This document shows positions 1 to 7,070 of a stretch of 17,647 nt of DNA, piece after piece. How positions within the stretch are numbered: the first letter of the stretch is position 1; each line of letters opens with the position of its first letter. A model generated the notes under the pieces. The model worked only from the letters and a program-made list of their open reading frames with translations, was not told the origin of the DNA and did not search any database. This DNA is from Conexibacter sp. (GTDB lineage: Bacteria; Actinomycetota; Thermoleophilia; Solirubrobacterales; Solirubrobacteraceae), in contig JAOPZP010000570.1 of assembly GCA_025964055.1 (NCBI GenBank), positions 1 to 17,647 of the forward strand. The letters run 5' to 3'. Both the position numbers and the translations under genes were made by a program.

Positions 1-949
1 CGCCCGCATAGACCCGGACCCGCGCGCGGCCGCGCCGCGCAGGCGCGGCCAGCCACGCCATGGCGACCTGGCGCTCGCCCGAGGCGGCGACGCCAGTGGC
101 GAAGCCCTGCCCGCGATCGATCCTGCGCGCGACCGGCATGGCCGCGGCGCCGGGCGGCTTGACCGAGACGTCGAGCTGGGCGCCGTGCGGCGTGGCCAGG
201 ATCGCCTGGCCGCCCGGTCCGACGGCGAGCTGGGCGTCGGTCGCCCCGCGACTGACGAACCGCGCCTTCGAGAAGCCGGCGCCCGGCAGGCGCACGGCCG
301 CCGCGACGGCCGACGGGAAGCCGTTGACCTGCCACGAGACCACGGCCTCGCCGCGGTCGCCGATCCCGATCTGGACGATGGTGTCGCGCGCCGCCGCGTA
401 GCCGGCCCGCACCGGCGCGCCGAACGTCGTCGCCCCGGGATCGCGGAACGCGCCGACGACCGCGTAGCCCTGGGGCGTCTTGGCGATCCACGCCGCGCCT
501 GCAGCGCCGCCCGGCGACACCGCCACGGCGGCGCCGCCGACGTCGTCGAGCGCCAGCGGTGGCCGCAGCGTCCCCGCGGCGTCGAATCCGACGACGCTCG
601 ACGAGGCCTGCCGTTGCACCTGCAGCGCGACGCCGCTGCCGTCGGCCGCCAGGGCGACCTGCGCGACCGCCGCCGGCGTGCGCAGCGCGACGAGCGGATC
701 GCTGAACGCCGCGGGGCCGGTCGCGTCGGTGAGCCCCATGGCGATGCCTCGCCGTGTATCGCCGATCGCCGCGCGCAGGGTCCCTTCGGGCCGGATCACC
801 GTCGCGAGCAGGCTGCCCTCGTCACCGGTGACCAGCACCGCGGGGCTGCTCCACGCCGCGCCCGCGTTCGGCACGCAGACGCCGAGCACCGCCAGCGCGC
901 TCAGCGCCGCTCGGCTCACCACACCCCGAGGCTTCACAGAGAGCATCAT
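1..949 (-). CDS. Secreted protein of unknown function, C-terminus outside the window
   Basis: An open frame starts at the double ATG at 949/946 and runs off the left edge, giving 316 residues with no stop. The N-terminus reads as a Sec signal peptide: basic residues (K6, R8, R13), a hydrophobic core AALSALAVLGVCV, then PNAGAA with probable cleavage after A31 or A32. The rest is rich in Ala, Gly and Val, with recurring short strands such as VAVSPGGAAGAAWI, AVVSWQVNG and LAVGPGGQAILATPH. This pattern suggests a repeated beta-sheet or propeller-like fold. Such low-complexity secreted proteins are common in Solirubrobacterales, which is general knowledge and was not checked here. A G-rich stretch directly before the start is a weak ribosome binding site. 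The gene diverges from the VOC gene at 1149. It has no recognisable enzymatic motif and I cannot assign a function. Long plus-strand frames across this region are antisense shadows. Confidence 0.7.
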   Translation of the reverse strand, partial: MMLSVKPRGVVSRAALSALAVLGVCVPNAGAAWSSPAVLVTGDEGSLLATVIRPEGTLRAAIGDTRRGIAMGLTDATGPAAFSDPLVALRTPAAVAQVALAADGSGVALQVQRQASSSVVGFDAAGTLRPPLALDDVGGAAVAVSPGGAAGAAWIAKTPQGYAVVGAFRDPGATTFGAPVRAGYAAARDTIVQIGIGDRGEAVVSWQVNGFPSAVAAAVRLPGAGFSKARFVSRGATDAQLAVGPGGQAILATPHGAQLDVSVKPPGAAAMPVARRIDRGQGFATGVAASGERQVAMAWLAAPARRGRARVRVYAG

Positions 950-1148
950 CCCCCAGACGACGGCGACGCACGCAAGGTCACGCGCCCGTTGCCCTCGCGG
1001 ACCGCTGGGCTACCAACCACGCGCGGGTACGTGGTTCTTCGCGGGGATCATGCTCGACCACCACGACCGCCGAGGCGCAGGTAGCGCAGTCCGTCGAGCT
1101 GCCGTGCGACGACCGATGAGTTCCACGCTCAGGCGTCGTCTAGGCACC
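950..1148. other. Divergent intergenic region with a short dyad
   Basis: These 199 bases separate the starts of two divergent genes, so they should carry both promoters. I see no convincing -35/-10 pair for either direction. The clearest structure is a perfect 7-base inverted repeat, AACCACG at 1015-1021 and CGTGGTT at 1030-1036, separated by 8 bases. It has no T-tract, so an operator or a transcript hairpin is more likely than a terminator. Confidence 0.45.
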
Positions 1149-1547
1149 ATGACCAACAGCACGCAGGCTCCCACGACCGTCACCAGCATCGGCGTCGCCA
1201 TGTTCACCGTCGCCGACCAGGACGCGGCCATCGCGTTCTACACCGAGAAGCTGGGCTTCGAGCTCCGCAGCGACACGCGCTTCGGCGAGAACGGCGAGAT
1301 GCGCTGGGTGGAGGTGGCCCCGCCCGGCTCCACCGCCCGGCTCGCCCTGAACCCGCCGATGCGCGGCACGCCCGGTGGCGGTGCGATCGGCGTCGAGACG
1401 CCGGACGTCCTGGCCGAGCACGCCCGCCTGACCGCCATCGGCGGCATCGACCTCGACCCCGAGCCGATGACGAGCCCGGGCGCGCCGCTCCTGTTCATGC
1501 TGCGCGATCCGGACGGCAACCACGTCGCCGTGGTGCAGCCCGCCTAG
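1149..1547 (+). CDS. VOC/glyoxalase-fold small protein
   Basis: This 132-residue protein has the hallmarks of the vicinal oxygen chelate (glyoxalase/bleomycin-resistance/dioxygenase) fold. The first beta-alpha-beta unit ends in FYTEKLGFEL (residues 30-39), and the C-terminus carries DPDGN (120-124) followed by HVAVVQ. The length fits a single-domain VOC protein that would dimerise. Many relatives have a histidine near residue 15 and a glutamate in the last strand as metal ligands. Here those places read IGVAMF and HVAVV, so the usual metal site looks incomplete. The ATG at 1149 was chosen because the fold begins just after it. An in-frame ATG at 1116 would add a basic stretch and has no better ribosome binding site. 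It is the only gene on this strand. Its stop overlaps the stop of the converging HAD gene. Substrate unknown: it could be a lyase, a binding protein or an epimerase. Confidence 0.85.
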   Translation: MTNSTQAPTTVTSIGVAMFTVADQDAAIAFYTEKLGFELRSDTRFGENGEMRWVEVAPPGSTARLALNPPMRGTPGGGAIGVETPDVLAEHARLTAIGGIDLDPEPMTSPGAPLLFMLRDPDGNHVAVVQPA

Positions 1548-2230
1548 ATAGGCCCGCAGCCGCCGGGGCCTCGACGCCCCGGCGGCCGCGCCCCGATGAG
1601 CTCCGCCGCGGCGTGCAGGTCGGCGACCACGGCGTCCGCCATCGCGAAGTCCATCCCGCGCGTGTGGGCGTTGGGGATGGCGACGACCTCCAGGCCGGCG
1701 GCCTTCGCGGCCCGGGCGCCCGCGGGCGTGTCCTCGATGGCGAGCGCCCACGCGGGATCGATCCCCAGGCGGGCGATCGCGAGCCGGTACAGCTCCGGGT
1801 CCGGCTTGCCCCGCGCGACCTCGTCACCCGTCGCCACAGCGGCGAAGACGTCCTCGATCGCCAGGTCGGCGAGCACGCGCTCGGCGACGGGCCGCCCGCT
1901 CGAGGTCGCCAGGCCGACGACCCGGCCGGCCGCGATGCGCCGCACCGCGTCCGGGACGCCGGGCATCGCCACGATCGGCTCGACCGCGGCCCGCTCCACG
2001 CTCGCCCGCAGGCCGGTGACGACCGCGTCCGGATCGGCACCACCGAGGGCCCGGGCGAGCGCGCCGGCGAAGTCGGCCCGCCGGCGCCCCAGCGTGTTCG
2101 GGTACCAGCCGGCCAGCTCGGGCCGGCCGATCTCCGCCAGGTACGCCATGAACGCCCGCTCGTAGACCGGCTCGGAGTCGACCAGCACCCCGTCGAGGTC
2201 GAACACCACGGCGCGCACGGCGCGCCGCAT
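1544..2230 (-). CDS. HAD-superfamily phosphatase, beta-phosphoglucomutase-like subgroup
   Basis: This 228-residue protein carries all four HAD motifs. Motif I is FDLDGVLVDSE with nucleophile D11 and acid/base D13. Motif II is ATSSGR near T109/S110. Motif III is K142 in RGKPDPELY. Motif IV is AIEDTPAG with E166 and D167. The cap domain lies between residues 18 and 90, as in subfamily I phosphatases and beta-phosphoglucomutases. Members hydrolyse sugar phosphates or move phosphate on sugars, using Mg2+ in the cytoplasm. The start ATG shares one base with the stop of the upstream epimerase gene (TGATG), so translation is probably coupled. It is the last gene of the locus. A phosphosugar phosphatase paired with ketose epimerases is plausible, but the substrate is unknown. 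The C-terminal tail is short and Pro/Gly-rich because it overlaps a GC hairpin. Confidence 0.9.
   Translation of the reverse strand: MRRAVRAVVFDLDGVLVDSEPVYERAFMAYLAEIGRPELAGWYPNTLGRRRADFAGALARALGGADPDAVVTGLRASVERAAVEPIVAMPGVPDAVRRIAAGRVVGLATSSGRPVAERVLADLAIEDVFAAVATGDEVARGKPDPELYRLAIARLGIDPAWALAIEDTPAGARAAKAAGLEVVAIPNAHTRGMDFAMADAVVADLHAAAELIGARPPGRRGPGGCGPI
1559..1586. terminator. 11-bp perfect GC hairpin downstream of the VOC gene
   Basis: GCCGCCGGGGC (1559-1569) is perfectly complementary to GCCCCGGCGGC (1576-1586) across a 6-base loop. It lies 12 bases beyond the VOC stop and inside the last codons of the converging HAD gene, where it encodes the Pro/Gly/Arg-rich tail. No T-tract follows in either direction. 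It may end or slow transcription from both sides, but it is not a textbook intrinsic terminator. Confidence 0.5.
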
Positions 2231-3090
2231 CACGTCACCGGCACGCGCAACCGCTCGCGCAGGAACCGCAGGCCGTCGCCGGCCAGCGCGTCGCCCGACG
2301 CGGCGACCGGGCGCCACGTCGACACGGCGCGGGCGATCTCCTGGATCTCCGGCGTGAACGACTCGATGACGACGTCGCCGTCGTAGCCGGCGTCGGCGAG
2401 CGCGTCGGCGACCGTCGCCCAGTCCACGTGCCCGGCCCCGGGCGTCCCGCGATCGTTCTCGCAGGCGTGGAAGAGCACGATCCGGTCGCCCGCCGCGCGG
2501 ATCGCCGCGCCGACGTCCTTCTCCTCGATGTTCATGTGGAACGTGTCGAGGAGGAGGCCGACGTTGTCCAGCCCGATCCGCGCGCAGAGGTCCAGGCCCT
2601 GCTCGGTCGTGTTGACGAGGTCGGTCTCGAAGCGGTTCAGCGGCTCCATGCCCAGCCGGATGCCGTGCTCGGCCGCGTACTCGCCGGCCTCGCGCAGGCC
2701 CTCGGCCGCCCAGCCCCGCTGCCGCTCGCGCTCGTCGTCGGGGAGCAGGCGCGCCTTGCCGGTGGCCGAGTACATCGGCCCGACGACGTGCGGCGAGCCG
2801 GTCGCCACCGCGAGGTCGATGCACGTCCGCAGGTACTCGACCCCGGCCCGGCGCATCGCCGGGTCGTCGTGCGAGACGTCGCGGTCGGGCCCGAACGCCC
2901 CGCAGACCGAGACCTGGAGGCCCTCGGCCTCGGCGGCGGCGCGGACCGCGGCGCCGTCGACCTGCGCGGGATCCTCGATGCAGATCTCCATGATGTCGAA
3001 GCCGAGGCCGGCCACGCGCGCGGCCAGCCCGGCGGCCTCCGCCGTCGAGAACGGCGAGACCCAGATGAACGACGAGGCACCGAAGCGCAT
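2230..3090 (-). CDS. D-tagatose/D-psicose 3-epimerase family TIM-barrel protein (copy 3)
   Basis: A 286-residue TIM-barrel protein of the AP-endonuclease-2/xylose-isomerase-like fold. The catalytic set of ketose 3-epimerases is complete: metal ligands E149 (GMEPLNRFE), D182 (LLLDTFHMNIEE), H208 (LFHACEND) and E243 (VIESFTPE), with substrate-contact residues E155, H185 and R214. These fall one position before the numbering I recall for the Agrobacterium D-psicose 3-epimerase (E150, D183, H209, E244), which makes the family call strong. Members epimerise free ketohexoses or ketopentoses at C3 using Mn2+ or Co2+ in the cytoplasm. The start ATG lies 2 bases beyond the stop of the preceding paralogue, and the stop overlaps the HAD start. 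Hydroxypyruvate isomerases share this fold, but the DTFHMNIEE motif favours an epimerase. Its real substrate is unknown. Confidence 0.88.
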   Translation of the reverse strand: MRFGASSFIWVSPFSTAEAAGLAARVAGLGFDIMEICIEDPAQVDGAAVRAAAEAEGLQVSVCGAFGPDRDVSHDDPAMRRAGVEYLRTCIDLAVATGSPHVVGPMYSATGKARLLPDDERERQRGWAAEGLREAGEYAAEHGIRLGMEPLNRFETDLVNTTEQGLDLCARIGLDNVGLLLDTFHMNIEEKDVGAAIRAAGDRIVLFHACENDRGTPGAGHVDWATVADALADAGYDGDVVIESFTPEIQEIARAVSTWRPVAASGDALAGDGLRFLRERLRVPVT

Positions 3091-3092
3091 GG

Positions 3093-3938
3093 TCAGACCC
3101 CCGCCAGCTCGGCCTCGACGGCCTTGACGCGGGTGATCGCCTGCTCGGTGAAGCGATCGAAGAAGTCCTGGTGGCCGCCGGCGCGCATCACGCCGAACGG
3201 GTCCGCCGAGGGCGGCAGGAGCTCGAACGTGACGTAGCCCTGGTAGTCGATGTCGCGCAGCGCCTCGAGGATCGGGGCGAAGTCGACGTGCCCCTGCCCG
3301 GGCGCGGCCCGGTTGGAGTCGGCCAGGTGGATGTGGTTGAGCAGCGGCCCGACGCGGCGCAGCGCGCCGGCGATCGAGTCCTCCTCGATGTTCATGTGGA
3401 ACGTGTCGCCCATCACGCCGCCGTTGGTCAGCCCGGTCGCGTTCCACAGCTCGACGGCCTGGTCGAGGCGGTTGAGCCAGTAGGTCTCGTAGCGGTTCCA
3501 GCACTCGAGCGTGAGGTTGACGCCGACCGAGGCGGCGTACTCGCCGCCGGCGCGGAGGCCCTCGATCGCCCAGGCGCGCTCGTCCTCGGCGGAGGACAGC
3601 GGCGCGAGCCGGCCGACCGCGTTGGGGGCGATGATCATCGTCGGCGCGCCGACCTCGGCCGCGAGGTCGGCGACGGACTTGACGTAGTCCAGCGCGCTCG
3701 CGCGGACGGCGGCGTCCGGGTGGCTGAGGTCGCGCTCGGCCGTGTAGATCGAGCAGATCGAGCCGACGGCGATGCCGGCCTGCTCGGCGTGGCGGCGCAC
3801 GGCCGCGCCGTCGAAGTCCGCGGGCTCGCCGGCGAGCTCGATGGCGTCGTAGCCGAAGCGCGCGAGCCGGTCGATCGACTGCTCGATGTCCTCGCCGTAG
3901 TAGACGAGCTGGTCGTAGGAATACCTGAAGCCGCTCAT
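3093..3938 (-). CDS. D-tagatose 3-epimerase-like TIM-barrel protein (copy 2)
   Basis: A 281-residue paralogue of the next gene in the operon. The epimerase signature residues are present: E145 (LECWNRYE), E151, D178 and H181 (GDTFHMNIEE), H204 and R210 (HIHLADSNRAAPGQGH) and E239 (TFELLPP). This fits a metal-dependent ketose epimerase or isomerase. The N-terminal strand (FRYSYDQLVYYGEDIEQS) differs strongly from copy 3, so substrate choice probably differs. The ATG at 3938 was chosen because GGGAG lies about 6 bases upstream and the fold begins at once. The longer in-frame start near 4010 adds a Pro/Arg-rich stretch that also overlaps a hairpin in the 114-base gap to the upstream gene. The stop lies 2 bases before the start of copy 3. 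The two copies may work in sequence or on related ketoses. Confidence 0.85.
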   Translation of the reverse strand: MSGFRYSYDQLVYYGEDIEQSIDRLARFGYDAIELAGEPADFDGAAVRRHAEQAGIAVGSICSIYTAERDLSHPDAAVRASALDYVKSVADLAAEVGAPTMIIAPNAVGRLAPLSSAEDERAWAIEGLRAGGEYAASVGVNLTLECWNRYETYWLNRLDQAVELWNATGLTNGGVMGDTFHMNIEEDSIAGALRRVGPLLNHIHLADSNRAAPGQGHVDFAPILEALRDIDYQGYVTFELLPPSADPFGVMRAGGHQDFFDRFTEQAITRVKAVEAELAGV

Positions 3939-3968
3939 TGCATCTCCCGTTCTGGATGGGCGCAGGGG

Positions 3969-3998
3969 GCGACCGGCCCCACGTGCGGGGCCGATCGC
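3969..3998. terminator. Imperfect 12-bp hairpin in the gap between epimerase genes
   Basis: CGGCCCC (3974-3980) pairs with GGGGCCG (3987-3993) across the loop ACGTGC. After one C/A mismatch the stem extends by four more pairs to 3969 and 3998. It lies in the 114-base gap between two epimerase-family genes. No T-tract follows, so it may be a partial terminator, a pause or an RNA-stability element. Confidence 0.4.
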
Positions 3999-4028
3999 CT
4001 GCTGCTTCACTGAGGACTGCTGCGCAGA

Positions 4029-4043
4029 CGCCGCCGTGCGGCG
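4029..4043. terminator. Short GC hairpin after the 4053-4931 epimerase-like gene
   Basis: CGCCGC (4029-4034) pairs with GCGGCG (4038-4043) across a 3-base loop, ten bases past the stop codon. A palindrome GCCTCGAGGC lies beside it at 4043-4052. Together with the hairpin at 3969-3998 it makes this gap the most structured one in the epimerase cluster. There is no T-tract. Confidence 0.3.
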
Positions 4044-4052
4044 CCTCGAGGC

Positions 4053-4931
4053 CTACGCCTTGACGGCGGAGCGCCGCCAGGGCGCGATGCGGGTGTTCTC
4101 CGGGTCCATGATCGAGGTCATGTACTCGAAGGCCTGCCGCGTGATCCCGTCCGGGTTGGGATCGCGCACGGGGAAGCCGATCTCCATCGACAGCCACCCG
4201 TCGTAGTCGTTGAGCTTGCACTCGTCGACCAGGCCGCGGAAGTCGGTGTGCGTGCCGGGGGCCGCACGGCCGACGTCGGCGATGTGGATGTAGCCGAGGC
4301 TGTCGCCCGCCTCGCGGATCTGCGCGCGGATGTCGTCGCCGCGGTAGAACACGTGGATCGAGTCGAGCATGACGGCGGCGACGTCGGAGCCGACGCCGGC
4401 CTCCTCCATGAGCCGCAGCGAGTCGCCCGCGTGCTCGATGACGTCGGAGACCTCGGAGGTCGGCTCGACCACCAGGCGGACGCCCAGCGGACGGGCGACC
4501 TCGGCCGCACGGGCCAGCGCGTCGACGGCGTGCTTCCACGCCTCGGACCGCACCTGGCCGTAGCGCGTCCAGCCGGCGAGCCAGATCACGTTGTCGCAGT
4601 TGAGGTCGTGCGCCAGCTGCAGGCAGTCCGAGATGTACTCGAAGCCGGCCTCCCGCTCCTCCTTCTCGGGGGCGGCGGGGTTGTAGCCCAGGGCGCCGCC
4701 GAGGGCGGGGCAGAGGGCCGAGACCTCCATGCCGCGGCTCTCCAGGTGCTGGTTGATCTCGGTGCGGCGCTCGGCGCTGAGGAACTTCGGGTAGCCGTGC
4801 GGCGCCGCGGCGCCGATCTCGATGCCGTCGTAGCCGATCTCGGCCAGCGTGTCGATGGTGTCTTCGAGGGATCGGGTCGGCTGCCAGCCGAAGGCCGAGC
4901 CGTACAGCCAGCTGTTGAAGGACAGCTTCAT
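4053..4931 (-). CDS. Sugar isomerase/epimerase-family TIM-barrel protein (copy 1)
   Basis: A 292-residue TIM-barrel protein of the same fold as the two genes after it, but more distant. The four likely metal ligands are E156 (VVEPTSE), D190 (VMLDSIHVFYRGDD), H216 (YIHIADVGRAAPG) and E250 (SMEIGFP). H193 and R222 occupy the substrate-contact places seen in ketose epimerases. The usual DTFHMNIEE motif is replaced by DSIHVFYRGDD, which suggests a different substrate or reaction. The family includes ketose 3-epimerases, hydroxypyruvate isomerases, inosose isomerases/dehydratases and decarboxylases. A strong AAAGGAG lies 7 bases before the ATG. The gene starts 61 bases after the last permease of the importer and ends before a 114-base gap with two hairpins. 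It is thus the first catabolic gene after the transporter. Substrate unknown. Confidence 0.82.
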   Translation of the reverse strand: MKLSFNSWLYGSAFGWQPTRSLEDTIDTLAEIGYDGIEIGAAAPHGYPKFLSAERRTEINQHLESRGMEVSALCPALGGALGYNPAAPEKEEREAGFEYISDCLQLAHDLNCDNVIWLAGWTRYGQVRSEAWKHAVDALARAAEVARPLGVRLVVEPTSEVSDVIEHAGDSLRLMEEAGVGSDVAAVMLDSIHVFYRGDDIRAQIREAGDSLGYIHIADVGRAAPGTHTDFRGLVDECKLNDYDGWLSMEIGFPVRDPNPDGITRQAFEYMTSIMDPENTRIAPWRRSAVKA

Positions 4932-4951
4932 CGCTTCGTCTCCTTTGCGTT

Positions 4952-4966
4952 CGCGGCGTCGCCGCG
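4952..4966. other. Short hairpin between permease and epimerase genes
   Basis: CGCGGC (4952-4957) and GCCGCG (4961-4966) form a 6-bp stem with a 3-base loop. It lies in the 61-base gap just upstream of the AAAGGAG site of the following gene. It could pause transcription or tune expression between transporter and enzyme genes. The role is a guess. Confidence 0.25.
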
Positions 4967-4992
4967 GGTTGATGTCTGCGAGAGGGCTGAGC

Positions 4993-6018
4993 TCATTCGC
5001 GCCTTCCGCCTCCACGGCGGGCGAGCAGCGTGCCCAGACCCACCGTCGTGAAGATCAGGACCCCGTACAGGATGCGCAGGTACGCGGGCCCGAGGTTGAG
5101 GATCGCCAGGACGCCGCCCAGGATGCTGAGCGTCAGCGCGCCCGCGATCGTCCCGGCGTAGTTGCCGGTGCCGCCGAGGATCGAGGCGCCGCCGATGAGC
5201 ACGACGGCGATCGAGGTGAACAGGTACTCCGACCCCATGTTGGGGAACGTCTGGTTGAGGTAGCCGGCCAGCAGCATCCCACCCAGCGCCGAGCACAGCG
5301 CGCTGATGACGTAGACCGAGACCACGGTGCGGATCACCGAGACGCCGGAGAGCCGCGCGGCCACCGGGTTGTTGCCGACGGCGTAGACGTGGCGGCCGAA
5401 GCGCGTCGCGGTGAGGCCGATGATCGCCACCAGCGCGACGCCCAGCCAGACGATGCCCGACACCGAGAACGAGCCGAGGTGCCCGGTCGAGAGCGTGCGG
5501 AACAGCTTGGCCGGCGCGCCGCCGGTCTGGCTGCCCGCGCCCGAGGTCCAGACCAGCAGAGCGCCCAGGACGAGCGTGTTGGTCGCCAGCGTCACGACGA
5601 TCGACGGGGCGCGCAGGAACGCGACCGACAGGCCGTTGACGAGCCCGAGGACGATGGCGATCGGCACGATCACGGCGATCGCGGCGAGCACGTCGCCCCC
5701 CGACTGGCCGTGGCGCGTCAGCACGACGCCCGCCACGCCCATCATCGCCGGGACCGACAGGTCGATGCCGCGGCAGATGATGACGAGCGTCTGCCCCAGC
5801 CCGACGACCCCGAGGATCATCGACTGGTCGATGATGCTCCGGATGTTGTTGTTGCTGCGGAACCCGGGCTGGAAGATGCTGACGACGATGAACAGCAGGA
5901 GCATCAGCCCCCAGGCGAACAGGATCGGCGTCTGGCGCCGGCGCCAGCCGGACTCGCCGTAGCGGGAGCGTGCGGCCGGCGTGGCGGCCGGTGCGTCTGC
6001 GGTGGTGGCGACGGACAC
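4993..6018 (-). CDS. CUT2-type sugar ABC transporter permease (second permease)
   Basis: A 341-residue inner-membrane permease of the ribose/inositol (RbsC-like, BPD_transp_2) family. It has a basic N-terminal tail to about residue 28, then hydrophobic segments near 31-49, 66-82, 90-100, 110-133, 138-157, 187-203, 230-251, 266-281, 287-309 and 312-333. The family signature GLGQTLVIICRGIDLSV spans residues 73-89, and a cytoplasmic coupling segment GNNPVAARLSGV lies at 215-226. The GTG at 6018 was chosen as start because GAGGAGG, inside the end of the previous gene, lies about 10 bases upstream and the hydrophilic tail begins there. It follows the other permease with a 5-base gap. The two permeases differ clearly in sequence, so a heterodimeric channel is likely. 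It would import the sugar or cyclitol bound by the lipoprotein encoded at 8704. Confidence 0.92.
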   Translation of the reverse strand: MSVATTADAPAATPAARSRYGESGWRRRQTPILFAWGLMLLLFIVVSIFQPGFRSNNNIRSIIDQSMILGVVGLGQTLVIICRGIDLSVPAMMGVAGVVLTRHGQSGGDVLAAIAVIVPIAIVLGLVNGLSVAFLRAPSIVVTLATNTLVLGALLVWTSGAGSQTGGAPAKLFRTLSTGHLGSFSVSGIVWLGVALVAIIGLTATRFGRHVYAVGNNPVAARLSGVSVIRTVVSVYVISALCSALGGMLLAGYLNQTFPNMGSEYLFTSIAVVLIGGASILGGTGNYAGTIAGALTLSILGGVLAILNLGPAYLRILYGVLIFTTVGLGTLLARRGGGRRE

Positions 6019-6023
6019 GGTGG

Positions 6024-7070
6024 TCAGGCCTCCTCGGTGGCGTTCGGGTTGCGGCGGCGGATGACGAGCTCGACGACCGCGAACAGCAGCACGGCGCCGA
6101 GGATGAGCATCCCCTGCACGAATTGGCTCCAGTAGCTCTCGGCGCCGGAGAAGAACACGATCTGGGCGATCATGCTGAGGCTGAGGGCGCCGAGGATCGT
6201 GCCGATCAGGCTCCCCCGGCCGCCCGCGAGGCTGGTCCCGCCGATGACCACGGCGGCGACCGACTGCAGGATGAAGGGGTCGCCCGCGACCGGCGAGCCC
6301 GAGAACGTCAGGACCGCGACGTAGTACAGGGCGCCCAGCGCGGCGAACATGCCCGACAGCGCGTAGACGATGATCTTGGTCCGGTCGACCGGCACGTCGT
6401 TGAGCTTGGCGGCGGCCTCGCTGCTGCCGACCGAGAGGATCGCCGTCCCGAACCGGGTCCGGCGCAGGACGATCCACACGACGACGAGCACGAGCGCGAG
6501 GATGAGCGCCTTGGGCACGAGCGCCGAGCCGCTCAGCGCCGACGTCAGGCCCGGCGCGACGGAGCCGCCCTCGGTGGGCAGCGCCAGCAGCGCGAGGCCC
6601 GAGAAGACCGACCACGACGCGAGCGTGACGATGAAGGGCTGCATCCTGGTCCGGACGATCAGCAGGCCGTTGATCGCGCCGGCCGCCAGGCCGATCAGGA
6701 TGACCAGCGGGATCCAGAGGACCATGTCGCCGTCGCCGGTCATCTTGGTGGCGATCAGCGCGGTCGACAGGCTGAAGATGCCGCCGACCGACAGGTCGAT
6801 GCCGCGGGTGAGGATCACGAGCGTCTGGCCGAAGCCGACGAGCATGAGCGGGACGGTCGTCTCGAGGACGGTCTGCAGCAGCGAGCTGGAGAACTGGCCC
6901 TGGACCGAGATCATCACCACGAACAGCACCACGAACAGCACCGCCGGGACGGCGCCCGAGATCTGCTGCGGCGTGAAGCGGGCGAACGGCGAGCGCTGGG
7001 CGGCCTTCTCGGTCTCGACCGAGCCGGCGATCCCCGACGCCTTCTTGGCGGTGGGCGTGGCGGTGCTCAT
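6024..7070 (-). CDS. CUT2-type sugar ABC transporter permease (first permease)
   Basis: A 348-residue membrane protein of the same family as its downstream neighbour. A hydrophilic N-terminus of about 38 residues leads into the first membrane segment (AVPAVLFVVLFVVMISV, 40-56). The signature GFGQTLVILTRGIDLSVGG lies at 79-97 and the coupling segment GSSEAAAKLNDVP at 215-227. About nine to ten hydrophobic segments are visible, and the protein ends in a charged tail, RRRNPNATEEA. The ATG shares one base with the stop of the ATPase gene (TGATG), indicating translational coupling. Its last codons contain the GAGGAGG used by the next permease. In CUT2 systems two permease chains pair with one double-domain ATPase, which fits this arrangement. 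The substrate is not readable from the sequence. Confidence 0.93.
   Translation of the reverse strand: MSTATPTAKKASGIAGSVETEKAAQRSPFARFTPQQISGAVPAVLFVVLFVVMISVQGQFSSSLLQTVLETTVPLMLVGFGQTLVILTRGIDLSVGGIFSLSTALIATKMTGDGDMVLWIPLVILIGLAAGAINGLLIVRTRMQPFIVTLASWSVFSGLALLALPTEGGSVAPGLTSALSGSALVPKALILALVLVVVWIVLRRTRFGTAILSVGSSEAAAKLNDVPVDRTKIIVYALSGMFAALGALYYVAVLTFSGSPVAGDPFILQSVAAVVIGGTSLAGGRGSLIGTILGALSLSMIAQIVFFSGAESYWSQFVQGMLILGAVLLFAVVELVIRRRNPNATEEA

Noticed and set aside
185..1084. Plus-strand open frames at the left edge
   Set aside because: They are antisense to the secreted protein, which has a signal peptide and natural composition. Their translations are Arg/Pro/Ala-rich low-complexity sequence.
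1141..1148. TAGGCA just before the VOC start as a -10 box for a leaderless transcript
   Set aside because: The last consensus T is missing and no -35 partner is seen at a suitable distance.
2230..4539. Apparent 769-residue minus-strand protein ending in an epimerase
   Set aside because: Only the last 286 residues look real. The upstream part is an out-of-frame shadow of the two preceding epimerase genes. The true start is the ATG at 3090.
4928..5296. Small minus-strand open frame at the end of the permease gene
   Set aside because: It overlaps the permease in another frame, with Arg/His-rich low-complexity sequence and no ribosome binding site.
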